Positions 25,939 through 34,269 of a stretch of 64,000 nucleotides of DNA are shown in pieces; position 1 is the stretch's first letter, and each line of letters starts with the position of its first letter. Both the position numbers and the translations under genes were made by a program. The notes below the pieces were generated by a model. That model searched no databases. It saw only the letters and a list, made by a program, of their open reading frames with translations, and had not been told where the DNA came from. Source of the DNA: Paenibacillus glycanilyticus NBRC 16618 (GTDB lineage Bacteria > Bacillota > Bacilli > Paenibacillales > Paenibacillaceae); NCBI RefSeq assembly GCF_004000805.1, contig NZ_BILY01000002.1:124001-188000 (forward strand). The letters are read 5' to 3'.

Positions 25939-27729
25939 CTCGGTCTGATAGCTTAACAGCTTCCTGAAAGTTCCTCTAGTCTCCATCGACAGCTGCATAT
26001 AGCCCCCTTGCTGAACGATTTCGCCGTTATCCAGCACGATGACCTGATCCGCGTGCCGGATGGTAGACAGCCTGTGGGCAATAACGATGATGGTCATCTT
26101 CCCTCTCAGCCGGTCCAGCGCTTCCTTGATTTGAACCTCGTTTTCGCTGTCGAGCGCGCTGGTCGCCTCATCCAATACGAGGATGGAAGGCTTCCTCAGA
26201 ATCGCCCGTGCAAGCACAATCCGCTGCCGTTCTCCGCCGGACAAACGAACACCGCGATCTCCGATAACGGTATCAAGACCTTCAGGAAGCTTGCGGACGA
26301 ATTCATCGGAGGATGAGAACCGGAGCGCCTCCCAAATCTGATCCTCGGTGGCATCCGGAACAACAAGCTGCAGGTTCTCGCGCAATGTGCCATGGAACAG
26401 GAAAGGCTCCTGTGCGACGTAACCGATAGAATGCCGGTATGCCAATAACTTTCCCTTCGTCAGAGGCTTGCCGTCTACAAGCACTTCTCCCGCTTCCGGC
26501 TCGATTAATCCCATAAGCATGTCTACGAAAGTGCTTTTGCCTGCTCCGGATTTCCCAACGATCGCGGTCATTTGATTAACCGGTATGGAAACATCAACGT
26601 TGCGCAAAGCAAGCCGAGAGGAAGACTTATCGTAGCGATAGCTAACGTTCGCGCAAGTAATGCCGTCTTTTAACCGAAGAGGCTCTATCGTGCCCGCTTC
26701 CTGCAGCAGAATCGACTCCCGTGCGTTCCGGCTCTCCTTCTGCAGCTCGGTCAGCACCTGCATGGCGGGAAGCTGCGACATCATCCGCTCCAGACTCGAC
26801 TGGATTGTAATAAACCTCGGCCACAAACGGGTAAAAATGAGGACAACCAGCAAAAGCTGCTCGGGTACAACCTTCAGAAGCTTAATCGAAACGTAAGCAA
26901 ACACGGCAATCAGAACAACGGACGAAGCCCGGTATAGAAACTGGGAATTGGCATACACCCGGTATGCTCTTACGTAGTTTGCCTCGATTTTTCCGCACAG
27001 CTCCATAAACTTGCGGATATGCGAGTACTCCAGCAGATTGCTCTTCAAGTCTTTAATGCCGTTGAAATGATCGCTCAAGCCCGCAAAATAACTCTGAAAC
27101 AGCTTGGTGGATTCCTTTCCCAGCTTGGCGGATTTCCGCACAAACTTCCGTGAAACAAGAGACAACAGCAGCCCGCTGGCAATAATAATCGAAGTAAGAG
27201 TCGGAGACAGCCACATCGCAAAGCCAACCTGGATCAAGGTAAAGGCAGCCGCCGACACTAGCGACAGCAGCATGCTGATGCCGTTGCTTACCCGGTTAAG
27301 CTCGGTCGACAGAACCTGATTGAAATCGGAGTTTCGGCGGTTTAAGAAGAATTCCCACTTGGCCTTCAATAAGGATTCGTGCGTCTCGATTCTTAACTTT
27401 TTAATGTAACGCTGTTCAATCCGTATGCCTAATATCATTTGATTCCGCTGCAGCAGCGCCTGCCCTCCTACGAGCAGTACATACAGAAGAAGAATGATTG
27501 GCAGATTAAGCGGAATGCGGGATTGCTGCAGCTTCTCCATCGCGGCTGAGATAAAGGGAATCGCGCCTACGTCCATATCAAACGCGCCAATCAAGCTAAG
27601 CAGCGGAATGATCAGGAAGATGCCGATTCCCTCAAGGCAACTGACAAGCAGCATTAACAAGAGATGGAGATACAATCTGTTGCCGGAGGAAGCGTACAGC
27701 TTTCGGACTAAAAGAAGCATCTCTTTCAC
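25927..27729 (-). CDS. ABC transporter (permease-ATPase), lasso D-type exporter
   Basis: A 600-residue half transporter: six membrane helices in residues about 15-320 and an ATPase domain with GKSGAGKSTFVD (Walker A) near residue 395, LSGGERQRIVLARAIL (signature) and ILVLDEATSALDSE (Walker B). It has no N-terminal C39 peptidase domain, which fits a cluster where B1/B2 remove the leader. It is the last gene of the maturation operon, overlapping the nucleotidyltransferase gene by 4 bases. By analogy with paeninodin-type clusters it exports the mature peptide and may give immunity. Confidence 0.85.
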   Translation of the reverse strand: MKEMLLLVRKLYASSGNRLYLHLLLMLLVSCLEGIGIFLIIPLLSLIGAFDMDVGAIPFISAAMEKLQQSRIPLNLPIILLLYVLLVGGQALLQRNQMILGIRIEQRYIKKLRIETHESLLKAKWEFFLNRRNSDFNQVLSTELNRVSNGISMLLSLVSAAAFTLIQVGFAMWLSPTLTSIIIASGLLLSLVSRKFVRKSAKLGKESTKLFQSYFAGLSDHFNGIKDLKSNLLEYSHIRKFMELCGKIEANYVRAYRVYANSQFLYRASSVVLIAVFAYVSIKLLKVVPEQLLLVVLIFTRLWPRFITIQSSLERMMSQLPAMQVLTELQKESRNARESILLQEAGTIEPLRLKDGITCANVSYRYDKSSSRLALRNVDVSIPVNQMTAIVGKSGAGKSTFVDMLMGLIEPEAGEVLVDGKPLTKGKLLAYRHSIGYVAQEPFLFHGTLRENLQLVVPDATEDQIWEALRFSSSDEFVRKLPEGLDTVIGDRGVRLSGGERQRIVLARAILRKPSILVLDEATSALDSENEVQIKEALDRLRGKMTIIVIAHRLSTIRHADQVIVLDNGEIVQQGGYMQLSMETRGTFRKLLSYQTEANA

Positions 27730-28934
27730 GAAGAAGCCTCCTCTTTAGGCGCCTGCCGCTTCACTTGTCTCCAAAACCATAAGAATGGACGAAGGGGAAA
27801 GTATAAAAAGTGCAGCGACCGCGGCAAAGGCAGAACGCTCCTATCTTTCGAGCTTGGATACAGCTTGTTGGTCAAATATAGCATCTTCTGCCGGGGACTC
27901 ATTGTTGCCAGCAAATAACGGTTGAAGAGCACCGCAATGTCTTTGCGCTCCGGCTTTGGATACAGGATCAGTTCCTCCCGGATAAAAGGAAGAACCATCC
28001 GTGCAAGCCGCAATGCCTTTGGTTCATGCGTCATCGCATGAGCTTCCTCAGGAAGCAGGGTTCCAAGCAGCTGCGTAGCCAGCAAGAACGCCTCCCCTCC
28101 AAGCATTCGGTTACCGCTCTCGCCGAACAACTGGTTTGTTCGGTTCCAGTTGAGGAATTGGTTCATCATCCGGTCTATATCCAACAGCCATTTCAGGGAT
28201 GACCAGCCATGCCGCGTTCCATGCAGAATCAGGTACACCAGCAAGTCTTCATTGCCCAGCGTAAATACCGATTTGTGCAGGGGACCCGCCTGGCGGCGCG
28301 CCCACAGCTCTTCAAAGGAAGGTTCGATCACGGTATCCGGATTGAGGCTCCAATGCAGCTCCACTTCAATATTTTTCTCCCGGTGGATGTAGGAGACATG
28401 ATGCGTTTTTCGTTCGGTATTATTTAATACCTCTTCCTCTTCATACTGCTCCGCCAGAACGTAACCGGCTGACAGCAATTGCTGCACGCTGGCGTCCCAA
28501 TCCTGCTTGGCGACCAGAATGTCCAGGTCGCCGGAGGTACGTCCGGATACATCGCCGTACAGCATGGCGGCAAGCACGGGGCCTTTCAGAAACAAAGACC
28601 TTACTCCCCGTTCTTCAAGCAGCCCGTTCACGCGTTCCATCTCCCCGCGCAGCTGCAGCATCATCATCGTATTGCGCGTATACAGGGCTCGCAGTCTAGC
28701 CATAACGAAATCCGGCGTCCACCGCTGCTTGGCATTAAGTTGAACAAGCATGGGATAAAGGATCGGGTAAGTCTCGTGATAAACGGCAAACCGGAGAAAT
28801 AACGGCCAATCCAGTTCATGGGATAGCAGTACAGCCTCTTCCGCTTCCAATTTATTGTCACTGCGCAGCAATCGCAGCAAAAAACGCAGTTCGTTTGAAA
28901 AAGAGCTAATATCCAGCACCCAAGGTTGGCTCAT
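27726..28934 (-). CDS. Nucleotidyltransferase family protein (NTP_transf_5-like)
   Basis: About 402 residues. The nucleotidyltransferase core shows LLEERGVRSLFLKGPVLAAMLYGDVSGRTSGDLDILV near residues 105-145, with the metal-binding D-x-D (DLDIL), followed by an alpha-helical part. Proteins of this type accompany HPr-kinase-like enzymes in some Bacillota lasso clusters, where they are thought to act on the peptide's phosphate group. The donor and target here are unknown. GGGGAG lies 7 bases before ATG 28934; a GTG directly before it is an alternative. Confidence 0.78.
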   Translation of the reverse strand: MSQPWVLDISSFSNELRFLLRLLRSDNKLEAEEAVLLSHELDWPLFLRFAVYHETYPILYPMLVQLNAKQRWTPDFVMARLRALYTRNTMMMLQLRGEMERVNGLLEERGVRSLFLKGPVLAAMLYGDVSGRTSGDLDILVAKQDWDASVQQLLSAGYVLAEQYEEEEVLNNTERKTHHVSYIHREKNIEVELHWSLNPDTVIEPSFEELWARRQAGPLHKSVFTLGNEDLLVYLILHGTRHGWSSLKWLLDIDRMMNQFLNWNRTNQLFGESGNRMLGGEAFLLATQLLGTLLPEEAHAMTHEPKALRLARMVLPFIREELILYPKPERKDIAVLFNRYLLATMSPRQKMLYLTNKLYPSSKDRSVLPLPRSLHFLYFPLRPFLWFWRQVKRQAPKEEASS

Positions 28935-28958
28935 CACTATTCTCCCCTTGCTTGTTTA

Positions 28959-29402
28959 TCACCTCAGCACTTTGCCAAAAATGCCAACGACGGTGTAACG
29001 ATCCATAATTTCCGCACCGGTCACCACATGCGGCCCCGTCCGGAGCCAGGCATGCGCGCTCATGGTTCCTTTTTCATTTTTCATCGTTCCAAGATACAAG
29101 GTGCTCTCGATCCGGCGCTTCTCCAGCATGTTCATGCAGGCAATGGCCATCACGAGACATTTGCTCTCCCACAAGGTATAGCGGCTCATAATCCGCACGG
29201 CCCGGGCAATGTTACGGATAAGCTCCGTTTCCTCCCCGGAATCCGTATAGGAAGTCTCTTTCATCGCGACGCCAAGCTTCGGAGCCGTTCTCGCAAAAGG
29301 AACCGCCTTCATAATGCGGGCCTTGCCCAGGTTCACGAAGGCCTCCAGAAGCAGCAGCTTAAACGCTCTGTCGGAAGCCAGAAATTTTCGCAGCCGTCCC
29401 AT
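28959..29402 (-). CDS. Lasso peptide biosynthesis B2 protein (leader peptidase)
   Basis: A 147-residue transglutaminase-like cysteine protease, expected to cut the leader from the precursor. The catalytic Cys is in WESKCLVMA near residue 84 and His in SAHAWLRTG near residue 116, followed by the VTGAE segment usual in the family. The start at ATG 29402, 7 bases after the B1 stop, is preferred; a longer TTG reading overlaps B1. Separate B1 and B2 proteins are typical of Gram-positive lasso clusters. Confidence 0.87.
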   Translation of the reverse strand: MGRLRKFLASDRAFKLLLLEAFVNLGKARIMKAVPFARTAPKLGVAMKETSYTDSGEETELIRNIARAVRIMSRYTLWESKCLVMAIACMNMLEKRRIESTLYLGTMKNEKGTMSAHAWLRTGPHVVTGAEIMDRYTVVGIFGKVLR

Positions 29403-29409
29403 CTGACCG

Positions 29410-29703
29410 TCACGCTCCCGCGTTGACAATTAGCCCCTGCTCCGCCAGCTGCTTCAGGAAAGAAGCCACTTGATTCACGCAAACTTCTCTCTCAATCTCG
29501 TACTCGAGGCAAAGCCGGTCTACAATCTCTTCCAGCGTCGTCGGCGCCGCAAGCAGCTCCCAGATCTCTCCGCCCGAATGTCCCAGATTGAAATATTTGC
29601 CGCTCTGAATGCTCATCATCACTTTCTCGCCGCCCATATCGCTTACAAGAAAGCCTTCCGCCTGAACGATACGTTCATGTATCAGCACACTGGATTGACT
29701 CAT
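29410..29703 (-). CDS. PqqD-type RiPP recognition element (lasso B1)
   Basis: A 97-residue PqqD-like protein (VQAEGFLVSDMGGEKVMMS, then SGKYFNLGHSGGEIWELL and a winged-helix-like C-terminus). Such RRE proteins bind the leader, here presumably the W-x2-P-x-LEVLDV region, and present it to the B2 protease. Its ATG overlaps the stop of the kinase gene (ATGA). Confidence 0.87.
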   Translation of the reverse strand: MSQSSVLIHERIVQAEGFLVSDMGGEKVMMSIQSGKYFNLGHSGGEIWELLAAPTTLEEIVDRLCLEYEIEREVCVNQVASFLKQLAEQGLIVNAGA

Positions 29704-30629
29704 AGTGAAATCATCTCTCTTTCTCTCACGGTATGTAGAATTTGACTAACCAGCTCCGGCGCCGTATATCCGGCAGACGGCCGCTTTAATTGATAGAACG
29801 GAATAGCCAGCGCCACTTTGGTTCCGAAGGTAAACAGCCATTGCTCCAGCTTCATTTCCTTTAACACGCGGTCTAGAAACGAATGATAACGGAACAGCTG
29901 CACCCGCTGCAGCGGCGTTAACGGATGAATCCGAACTTGAGGGACATCCGCTTTCTCCAGCTCGAATATGCCGGCGAGCGGAATCGGTTCTTTGTGGAAC
30001 AGGTCCGTAACAGGAACCGCGTATTTATCGTAGTCTTGAAGGATCGACCGGTAATCCGACGCTTCGCGCTGGAAATATTCCAGACTTTGACGCCAAAGCT
30101 TTTGCTGCGGATAACCGGGATAAGCCGTCAGCTCGTTCGTCTTCTCGTTCATCGCTACCGCAACAATGTCATCGCTTAACAGCTTGTAGCCCGCTTCCAT
30201 AAAAGCGGCTCCCAGCGTAGATTTTCCCGCGCCGCAATCGCCAAGAATGGCGTAAGCTTTGCCGTCAATCACCACACCGCCTGCGTGCATCGGCACAATG
30301 CCTCTTCGGACGAGCAGCACGCTGCAGCATGCGCCAACAATATATAGACGGAATTGCCGTGGATCCACGTCTTTTAGGGGCATCACTTCGATGAGGTTAC
30401 TTAACACGCGGTAATAGGCTACGCCAGGCACATAGATCAGAACCTGCTCCTCATCCGCCCAATTAAGTCTATCCGGCTCCCAATTCGCAACATAGCCGCT
30501 TAAATCGGCGTAAGTGATCCAAGCATCAGGCTCAGACCCGTCATCCGCTCCGATAAGCAACTCCGGCAATTCGATTTCGCTTGCGAGCCGTAATCCGTAG
30601 GCTGTATACATTCGCTTGTTGTGCTCCAT
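29700..30629 (-). CDS. HPr-kinase-like protein of the lasso-like cluster
   Basis: A 309-residue protein whose central part carries the P-loop GDCGAGKSTLGAAF near residue 150 and KLLSDDIVAVAM, as in the HPr kinase/phosphorylase fold. It lacks the N-terminal domain of true HprK. In paeninodin-type clusters the equivalent kinase phosphorylates a Ser of the peptide; here Ser27, Thr29, Thr30 or Ser34 of the precursor are candidates (inference). The start at ATG 30629 follows AGGTGAG at 7 bases. It is the first gene of the maturation operon. Such genes are often mislabelled aldolase. Confidence 0.8.
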   Translation of the reverse strand: MEHNKRMYTAYGLRLASEIELPELLIGADDGSEPDAWITYADLSGYVANWEPDRLNWADEEQVLIYVPGVAYYRVLSNLIEVMPLKDVDPRQFRLYIVGACCSVLLVRRGIVPMHAGGVVIDGKAYAILGDCGAGKSTLGAAFMEAGYKLLSDDIVAVAMNEKTNELTAYPGYPQQKLWRQSLEYFQREASDYRSILQDYDKYAVPVTDLFHKEPIPLAGIFELEKADVPQVRIHPLTPLQRVQLFRYHSFLDRVLKEMKLEQWLFTFGTKVALAIPFYQLKRPSAGYTAPELVSQILHTVREREMISL

Positions 30630-30655
30630 ATTGGATCTCACCTACCCTCTTGTTT

Positions 30656-30691
30656 GATACTAATTGTATCAATGTAGACCTGATAAATCAA
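30656..30691 (-). promoter_or_regulatory. Maturation-operon promoter overlapped by GATAC palindrome
   Basis: On the minus strand TTGATT (30686-30691) and TACAAT (30663-30668) are 17 bases apart. The -10 box lies inside TTGATACTAATTGTATCAA (30654-30672), an extended GATAC-N5-GTATC palindrome, as expected for repressor control. No terminator separates it from the glycosyltransferase operon upstream, so read-through is also possible. Confidence 0.65.
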
Positions 30692-30715
30692 CAAAATGTA
30701 GCAAAATAGGGCGTG

Positions 30716-31864
30716 CTAAGAACTTGCATGCGCGCCTGCTTCTACGCCGTAATGCTGGAGGCTGCTGCCTAAAGGATCAATCGCGCTTTGCAGGCTGGAT
30801 AACAGCCGTTCAATAAAGTAACGCTCGTTAAAGGATTCGGCATGCTTACGGATTAACCCGGGATCCCACTCTTTGGTCTCAAATTCGCACAATGCTTCCA
30901 TTAATGATTCCGTCGTCTGTTCCTTGAAAAACATGCCGTTTAAGCCGGCTTTGATCGTATCAAGCGCGCCGCCTGCCTGGAAGGCGACAACCGGCCTCCC
31001 GCATGCATTCGCCTCCAGTGGGGTGATCCCGAAATCCTCCAGCCCAGGAAACAATAAAGCACGGCAATGCTGCATATAGCCGGTTACCTCTTCATCGCTC
31101 CGTCTACCAAGAAACTGTACGTTTGAACTTGAAAGGCTCTCGAGCCGCTTCCGGTCATCCCCGTCTCCGACAATCAGCAGTTTGAGTCCCAGACGCGTGC
31201 AGGCTTCAACCGCGATATCGATTTTTTTGTACGAGACGAGTCTGGAGACAACAAGGAAATAATCTTTGGGTCCATCCTCGCTCAGGGAGAAACGGTCAAC
31301 CTCAACCGGGGGATAAATGACGGCGGAATCAAGTCCGTAAAACTTCGAGATCCGTCCTTTTACCACGCTCGAATTGGCGATCAGTCGGTCCACCTGCTTC
31401 GAATTCGCCTTATCCCACAGCCGAAGCGGATAAGTAAGCCACTTGGCAACCGCACGGCGCGTCTTCGATACATTCACGTTCTCGATATAACCGTCAAAGT
31501 TCCAGGCAAACCGCATAGGCGAGTGGCAGTAGCATAAATGCACGGCGTTGCCGGGCTTTCGTATGCCTTTCGCATAAGCGCTGCTGGAGCTCACGATGAT
31601 ATCGTATCCCTTGAGATCGATAGACCTGACCGCAAATGGATACAGCCAGAAATACAGCTTGAAGTCCCGTAGAATATTCGGGATACGCTGCATCCAGGTT
31701 GTTCGGATATCCGCCGTGCGCAGCTCGGGAAGCAGTTTCTCGCGATCTACGATCGTCGTATAAATCGGAGCGTCCGGAAACAACTTGTGCATAACGCCGA
31801 CAACCCGCTCCGCTCCCCCCATTTGATTCAAATAGTCGTGTACAATGGCAATCCGGTAATTCAT
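30716..31864 (-). CDS. GT4 family glycosyltransferase
   Basis: A 382-residue GT-B fold enzyme that adds a sugar to the exopolysaccharide repeat unit. N-terminal domain: IVHDYLNQMGGAERVV. C-terminal donor-binding domain: FLVVSRLVSYKKIDIAVEA near residue 205, then PGLEDFGITPLEANACGRPVVAFQAGG near 290 with the E-x7-E motif. Donor and acceptor cannot be told. It is the last gene of the polysaccharide operon, with a 4-base overlap with the preceding gene. Confidence 0.87.
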   Translation of the reverse strand: MNYRIAIVHDYLNQMGGAERVVGVMHKLFPDAPIYTTIVDREKLLPELRTADIRTTWMQRIPNILRDFKLYFWLYPFAVRSIDLKGYDIIVSSSSAYAKGIRKPGNAVHLCYCHSPMRFAWNFDGYIENVNVSKTRRAVAKWLTYPLRLWDKANSKQVDRLIANSSVVKGRISKFYGLDSAVIYPPVEVDRFSLSEDGPKDYFLVVSRLVSYKKIDIAVEACTRLGLKLLIVGDGDDRKRLESLSSSNVQFLGRRSDEEVTGYMQHCRALLFPGLEDFGITPLEANACGRPVVAFQAGGALDTIKAGLNGMFFKEQTTESLMEALCEFETKEWDPGLIRKHAESFNERYFIERLLSSLQSAIDPLGSSLQHYGVEAGAHASS

Positions 31865-33054
31865 TTCGCCACCCCCTTAGTCTGCTGAAGCCCTTTATTT
31901 CTTCCCGTTTTCTCCCCTACCATTTGAGCGTATACGCGTTCCGTCTTGGCAGCGGCCTGATCAATAGAAAAATGTCCACTGACCCGTTCAACGCTATTTA
32001 TGCTGATCTGCTTGCGCAGCCTGTCGTTGTTCAGCAAGGATCGGACCGAATCCGCAAGCTGGGGAATATTTCCGGTCTCGTATAGCAAGCCGCTTCTTCC
32101 GTGCTCGATAATCTCGCCTACTCCTCCGCCGCTTGTCGCAATGACCGGCGTTCCCTGCGCCATTGCCTCAATAATAACCCTCCCAAACGGCTCATTCTCG
32201 GAGCATAAGAGCAGCAGATCCGCTGCGCAGCATAGCTGATCCACATCGTTCCGAAAGCCTGTAAACCGGATATACTTGGTGACGCTTAATTCATCCGCCA
32301 GACGCTTTAGCTTTTTGAGATAAAGCATGTTCTCCTCTCGGAACTTTGGCTCCCCGACAATCCATAAATAATTCTCCTCTCCCTGTTGAATTAAGAATTG
32401 CAGCGCCCGGATCGCATCCTCCTGCCGCTTCCACGGCGTAATTTGCCCGATTATAACCATAACCCTGCCCCCTGCAGGCGTGTCTAATTGCCGCCTAAGC
32501 TCTATTCGGTATCGCTTTTTCTCCAGCTCGGAGTAATGGCTGAGAACGGCCCCGTTATGAATCAGATGCACTGGCCCCGAAGAGCTGCCCAATCCCACAC
32601 TGACAGGCTCGGAAATCGCAATAAACGCTTGAGCCGCTCTCGCGGCGTACATCCGGATTAATTTGCCGACAAGACCTTTCGGCGGGTTGTCGTGAAGATG
32701 CCAGACAACCGGGATCCGGTGACGCCAGTAGAATAGAGAGGCCATCATCCCCGCGCGAAGCGAGTTTGCATGGATAACCTCCGCCCTGCCTGCCATTGCC
32801 GCATCCGACAACTGTTTTCCGGCCCTTATCATTCCTATAATCCCGGCTGCCAGCCGAAAAGGATTGCGGGATAATCTGGCGTTATAGCTTGGCAAGGCCA
32901 TCACGGCCAGCCCCGCCTTCCGAGCACGCTCCAGCAGCTCGCCTTCCGGAGCCATAACCGTTACCTCAGCCCGCTGATAATGCGCGGCAGTCACAAGCAG
33001 ATTCATTTCCGCCCCGCTTACGGAGCTGGTATGGTTATAATAGGCGATTCTCAT
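31861..33054 (-). CDS. GT4 family glycosyltransferase
   Basis: A 397-residue GT-B glycosyltransferase. The N-terminus reads YYNHTSSVSGAEMNLLV; the donor domain has VMVIIGQITPWKRQEDAIRAL near residue 195 and CSENEPFGRVIIEAMAQGTPVIATSGGG near 282. It is coupled to its neighbours by 4-base overlaps on both sides. The sugar specificity is unknown. Confidence 0.87.
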   Translation of the reverse strand: MRIAYYNHTSSVSGAEMNLLVTAAHYQRAEVTVMAPEGELLERARKAGLAVMALPSYNARLSRNPFRLAAGIIGMIRAGKQLSDAAMAGRAEVIHANSLRAGMMASLFYWRHRIPVVWHLHDNPPKGLVGKLIRMYAARAAQAFIAISEPVSVGLGSSSGPVHLIHNGAVLSHYSELEKKRYRIELRRQLDTPAGGRVMVIIGQITPWKRQEDAIRALQFLIQQGEENYLWIVGEPKFREENMLYLKKLKRLADELSVTKYIRFTGFRNDVDQLCCAADLLLLCSENEPFGRVIIEAMAQGTPVIATSGGGVGEIIEHGRSGLLYETGNIPQLADSVRSLLNNDRLRKQISINSVERVSGHFSIDQAAAKTERVYAQMVGEKTGRNKGLQQTKGVAK

Positions 33055-34241
33055 CCAAACGCGCCTCCCCTTCTCCGTTTCTCCTGCGCCTCCTTGAATA
33101 CGTCCGTAACCGCAGAAGTCACGGTACTCCAGGTATAATGCTTCAGCACATGGTTCCGGCAGTCTTCCCGCGTCGGTAAAAAGATCTTCCCTCCCAAGGC
33201 GTCAATCAGCTTGCCGCCGATAGCTTCCGTTGTTCCTTCCTCGAAAAGGAGCTCGGGGGAAAATTTGCTTAGGATTTCTTTGGTGCCTCCATAAGGCGTC
33301 CCGAATACCGGAGTTCCGCATGCCAAAGACTCAATCGTGACAAGGCCGAAGCCCTCGAGCGTAATCGTGGGGACAATGCTGTAATCCGCTGCCTGATACC
33401 ATTCGACAAGCTCTTCATTGGATACTCTGCCAAGCATCTTTACATGGGCAGACAAATCCAGCTTCTCAATCTGCCTCTCGTATTCGCTCCGCATCGGACC
33501 GTCCCCCGCGATAAACAGAAGTACTTCGGGATGACTGTCCGCAACCAATCTCATTGCCTCGATCAGACGGTCTATTCCCATACGACGTACAATTCTGCGC
33601 GCGCAGAAAAGAAGTCTTTGATCCGCCTTGATTCCAAGCCTTTTCCTCAGGTTCTCCCGATCCGAATGCGGCTTGAACCGTTCATGCTCCACGGCACCCG
33701 GTATAATATGTATTTTCCGGCGGTCTACGCCGTAATGATCCGTTAAGATATCGCGGAAATATTCGCTTAGCACGATAAAGCTGTCCGAACGGCGGTATGT
33801 GACCTGCTCGACCTGCTTCTTCATCAAATACCGCACCTCCCGGAATAGAGCGGAGCGGCCGCCTTCCTCAATTTTGGATTCCATCGCCCAAGGCCCGTGA
33901 AAATGGGTCACGATCGGAATATGCTCCGGCAGCGCCTGTCGGGATATCATCGATGCGTAAAGCGCGAAATGCGGATTAAACACGTCGGGGCGGAAGGACT
34001 CCAGCGCCTTCAGCGTATGCTTTCGCACCGATCTTATCCGGGCCAGCAGGCCGCCTTCTCCATGATTAACCGTGTTGGCTACGTTGAGGCTAGTCTCCAG
34101 CTTCATGCCCGGATCCGCGACTACCAAACCAAGCTCTGCATGACCGTGCTCCCGGAGAGCCTGGTTATAATCCACAAAATAACGGTTCAGCCCCCCGGGC
34201 TGCAATTCGTTCCATCCTAATCCGGTCGTCAGAACTTTCAT
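33051..34241 (-). CDS. GT4 family glycosyltransferase
   Basis: A 396-residue GT-B enzyme. Key segments are GGLNRYFVDYNQAL near the start, LLFCARRIVRRMGIDRLIEAM near residue 213 and PTITLEGFGLVTIESLACGTPVFGTPYGG near 300. The start at ATG 34241 follows AAAAGAG at 8 bases; a GTG at 34250 is less likely. It lies 28 bases after the flippase gene. Confidence 0.87.
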   Translation of the reverse strand: MKVLTTGLGWNELQPGGLNRYFVDYNQALREHGHAELGLVVADPGMKLETSLNVANTVNHGEGGLLARIRSVRKHTLKALESFRPDVFNPHFALYASMISRQALPEHIPIVTHFHGPWAMESKIEEGGRSALFREVRYLMKKQVEQVTYRRSDSFIVLSEYFRDILTDHYGVDRRKIHIIPGAVEHERFKPHSDRENLRKRLGIKADQRLLFCARRIVRRMGIDRLIEAMRLVADSHPEVLLFIAGDGPMRSEYERQIEKLDLSAHVKMLGRVSNEELVEWYQAADYSIVPTITLEGFGLVTIESLACGTPVFGTPYGGTKEILSKFSPELLFEEGTTEAIGGKLIDALGGKIFLPTREDCRNHVLKHYTWSTVTSAVTDVFKEAQEKRRRGGAFG

Positions 34242-34269
34242 CGGTATCACTCTTTTCTGTCATCCTTAT

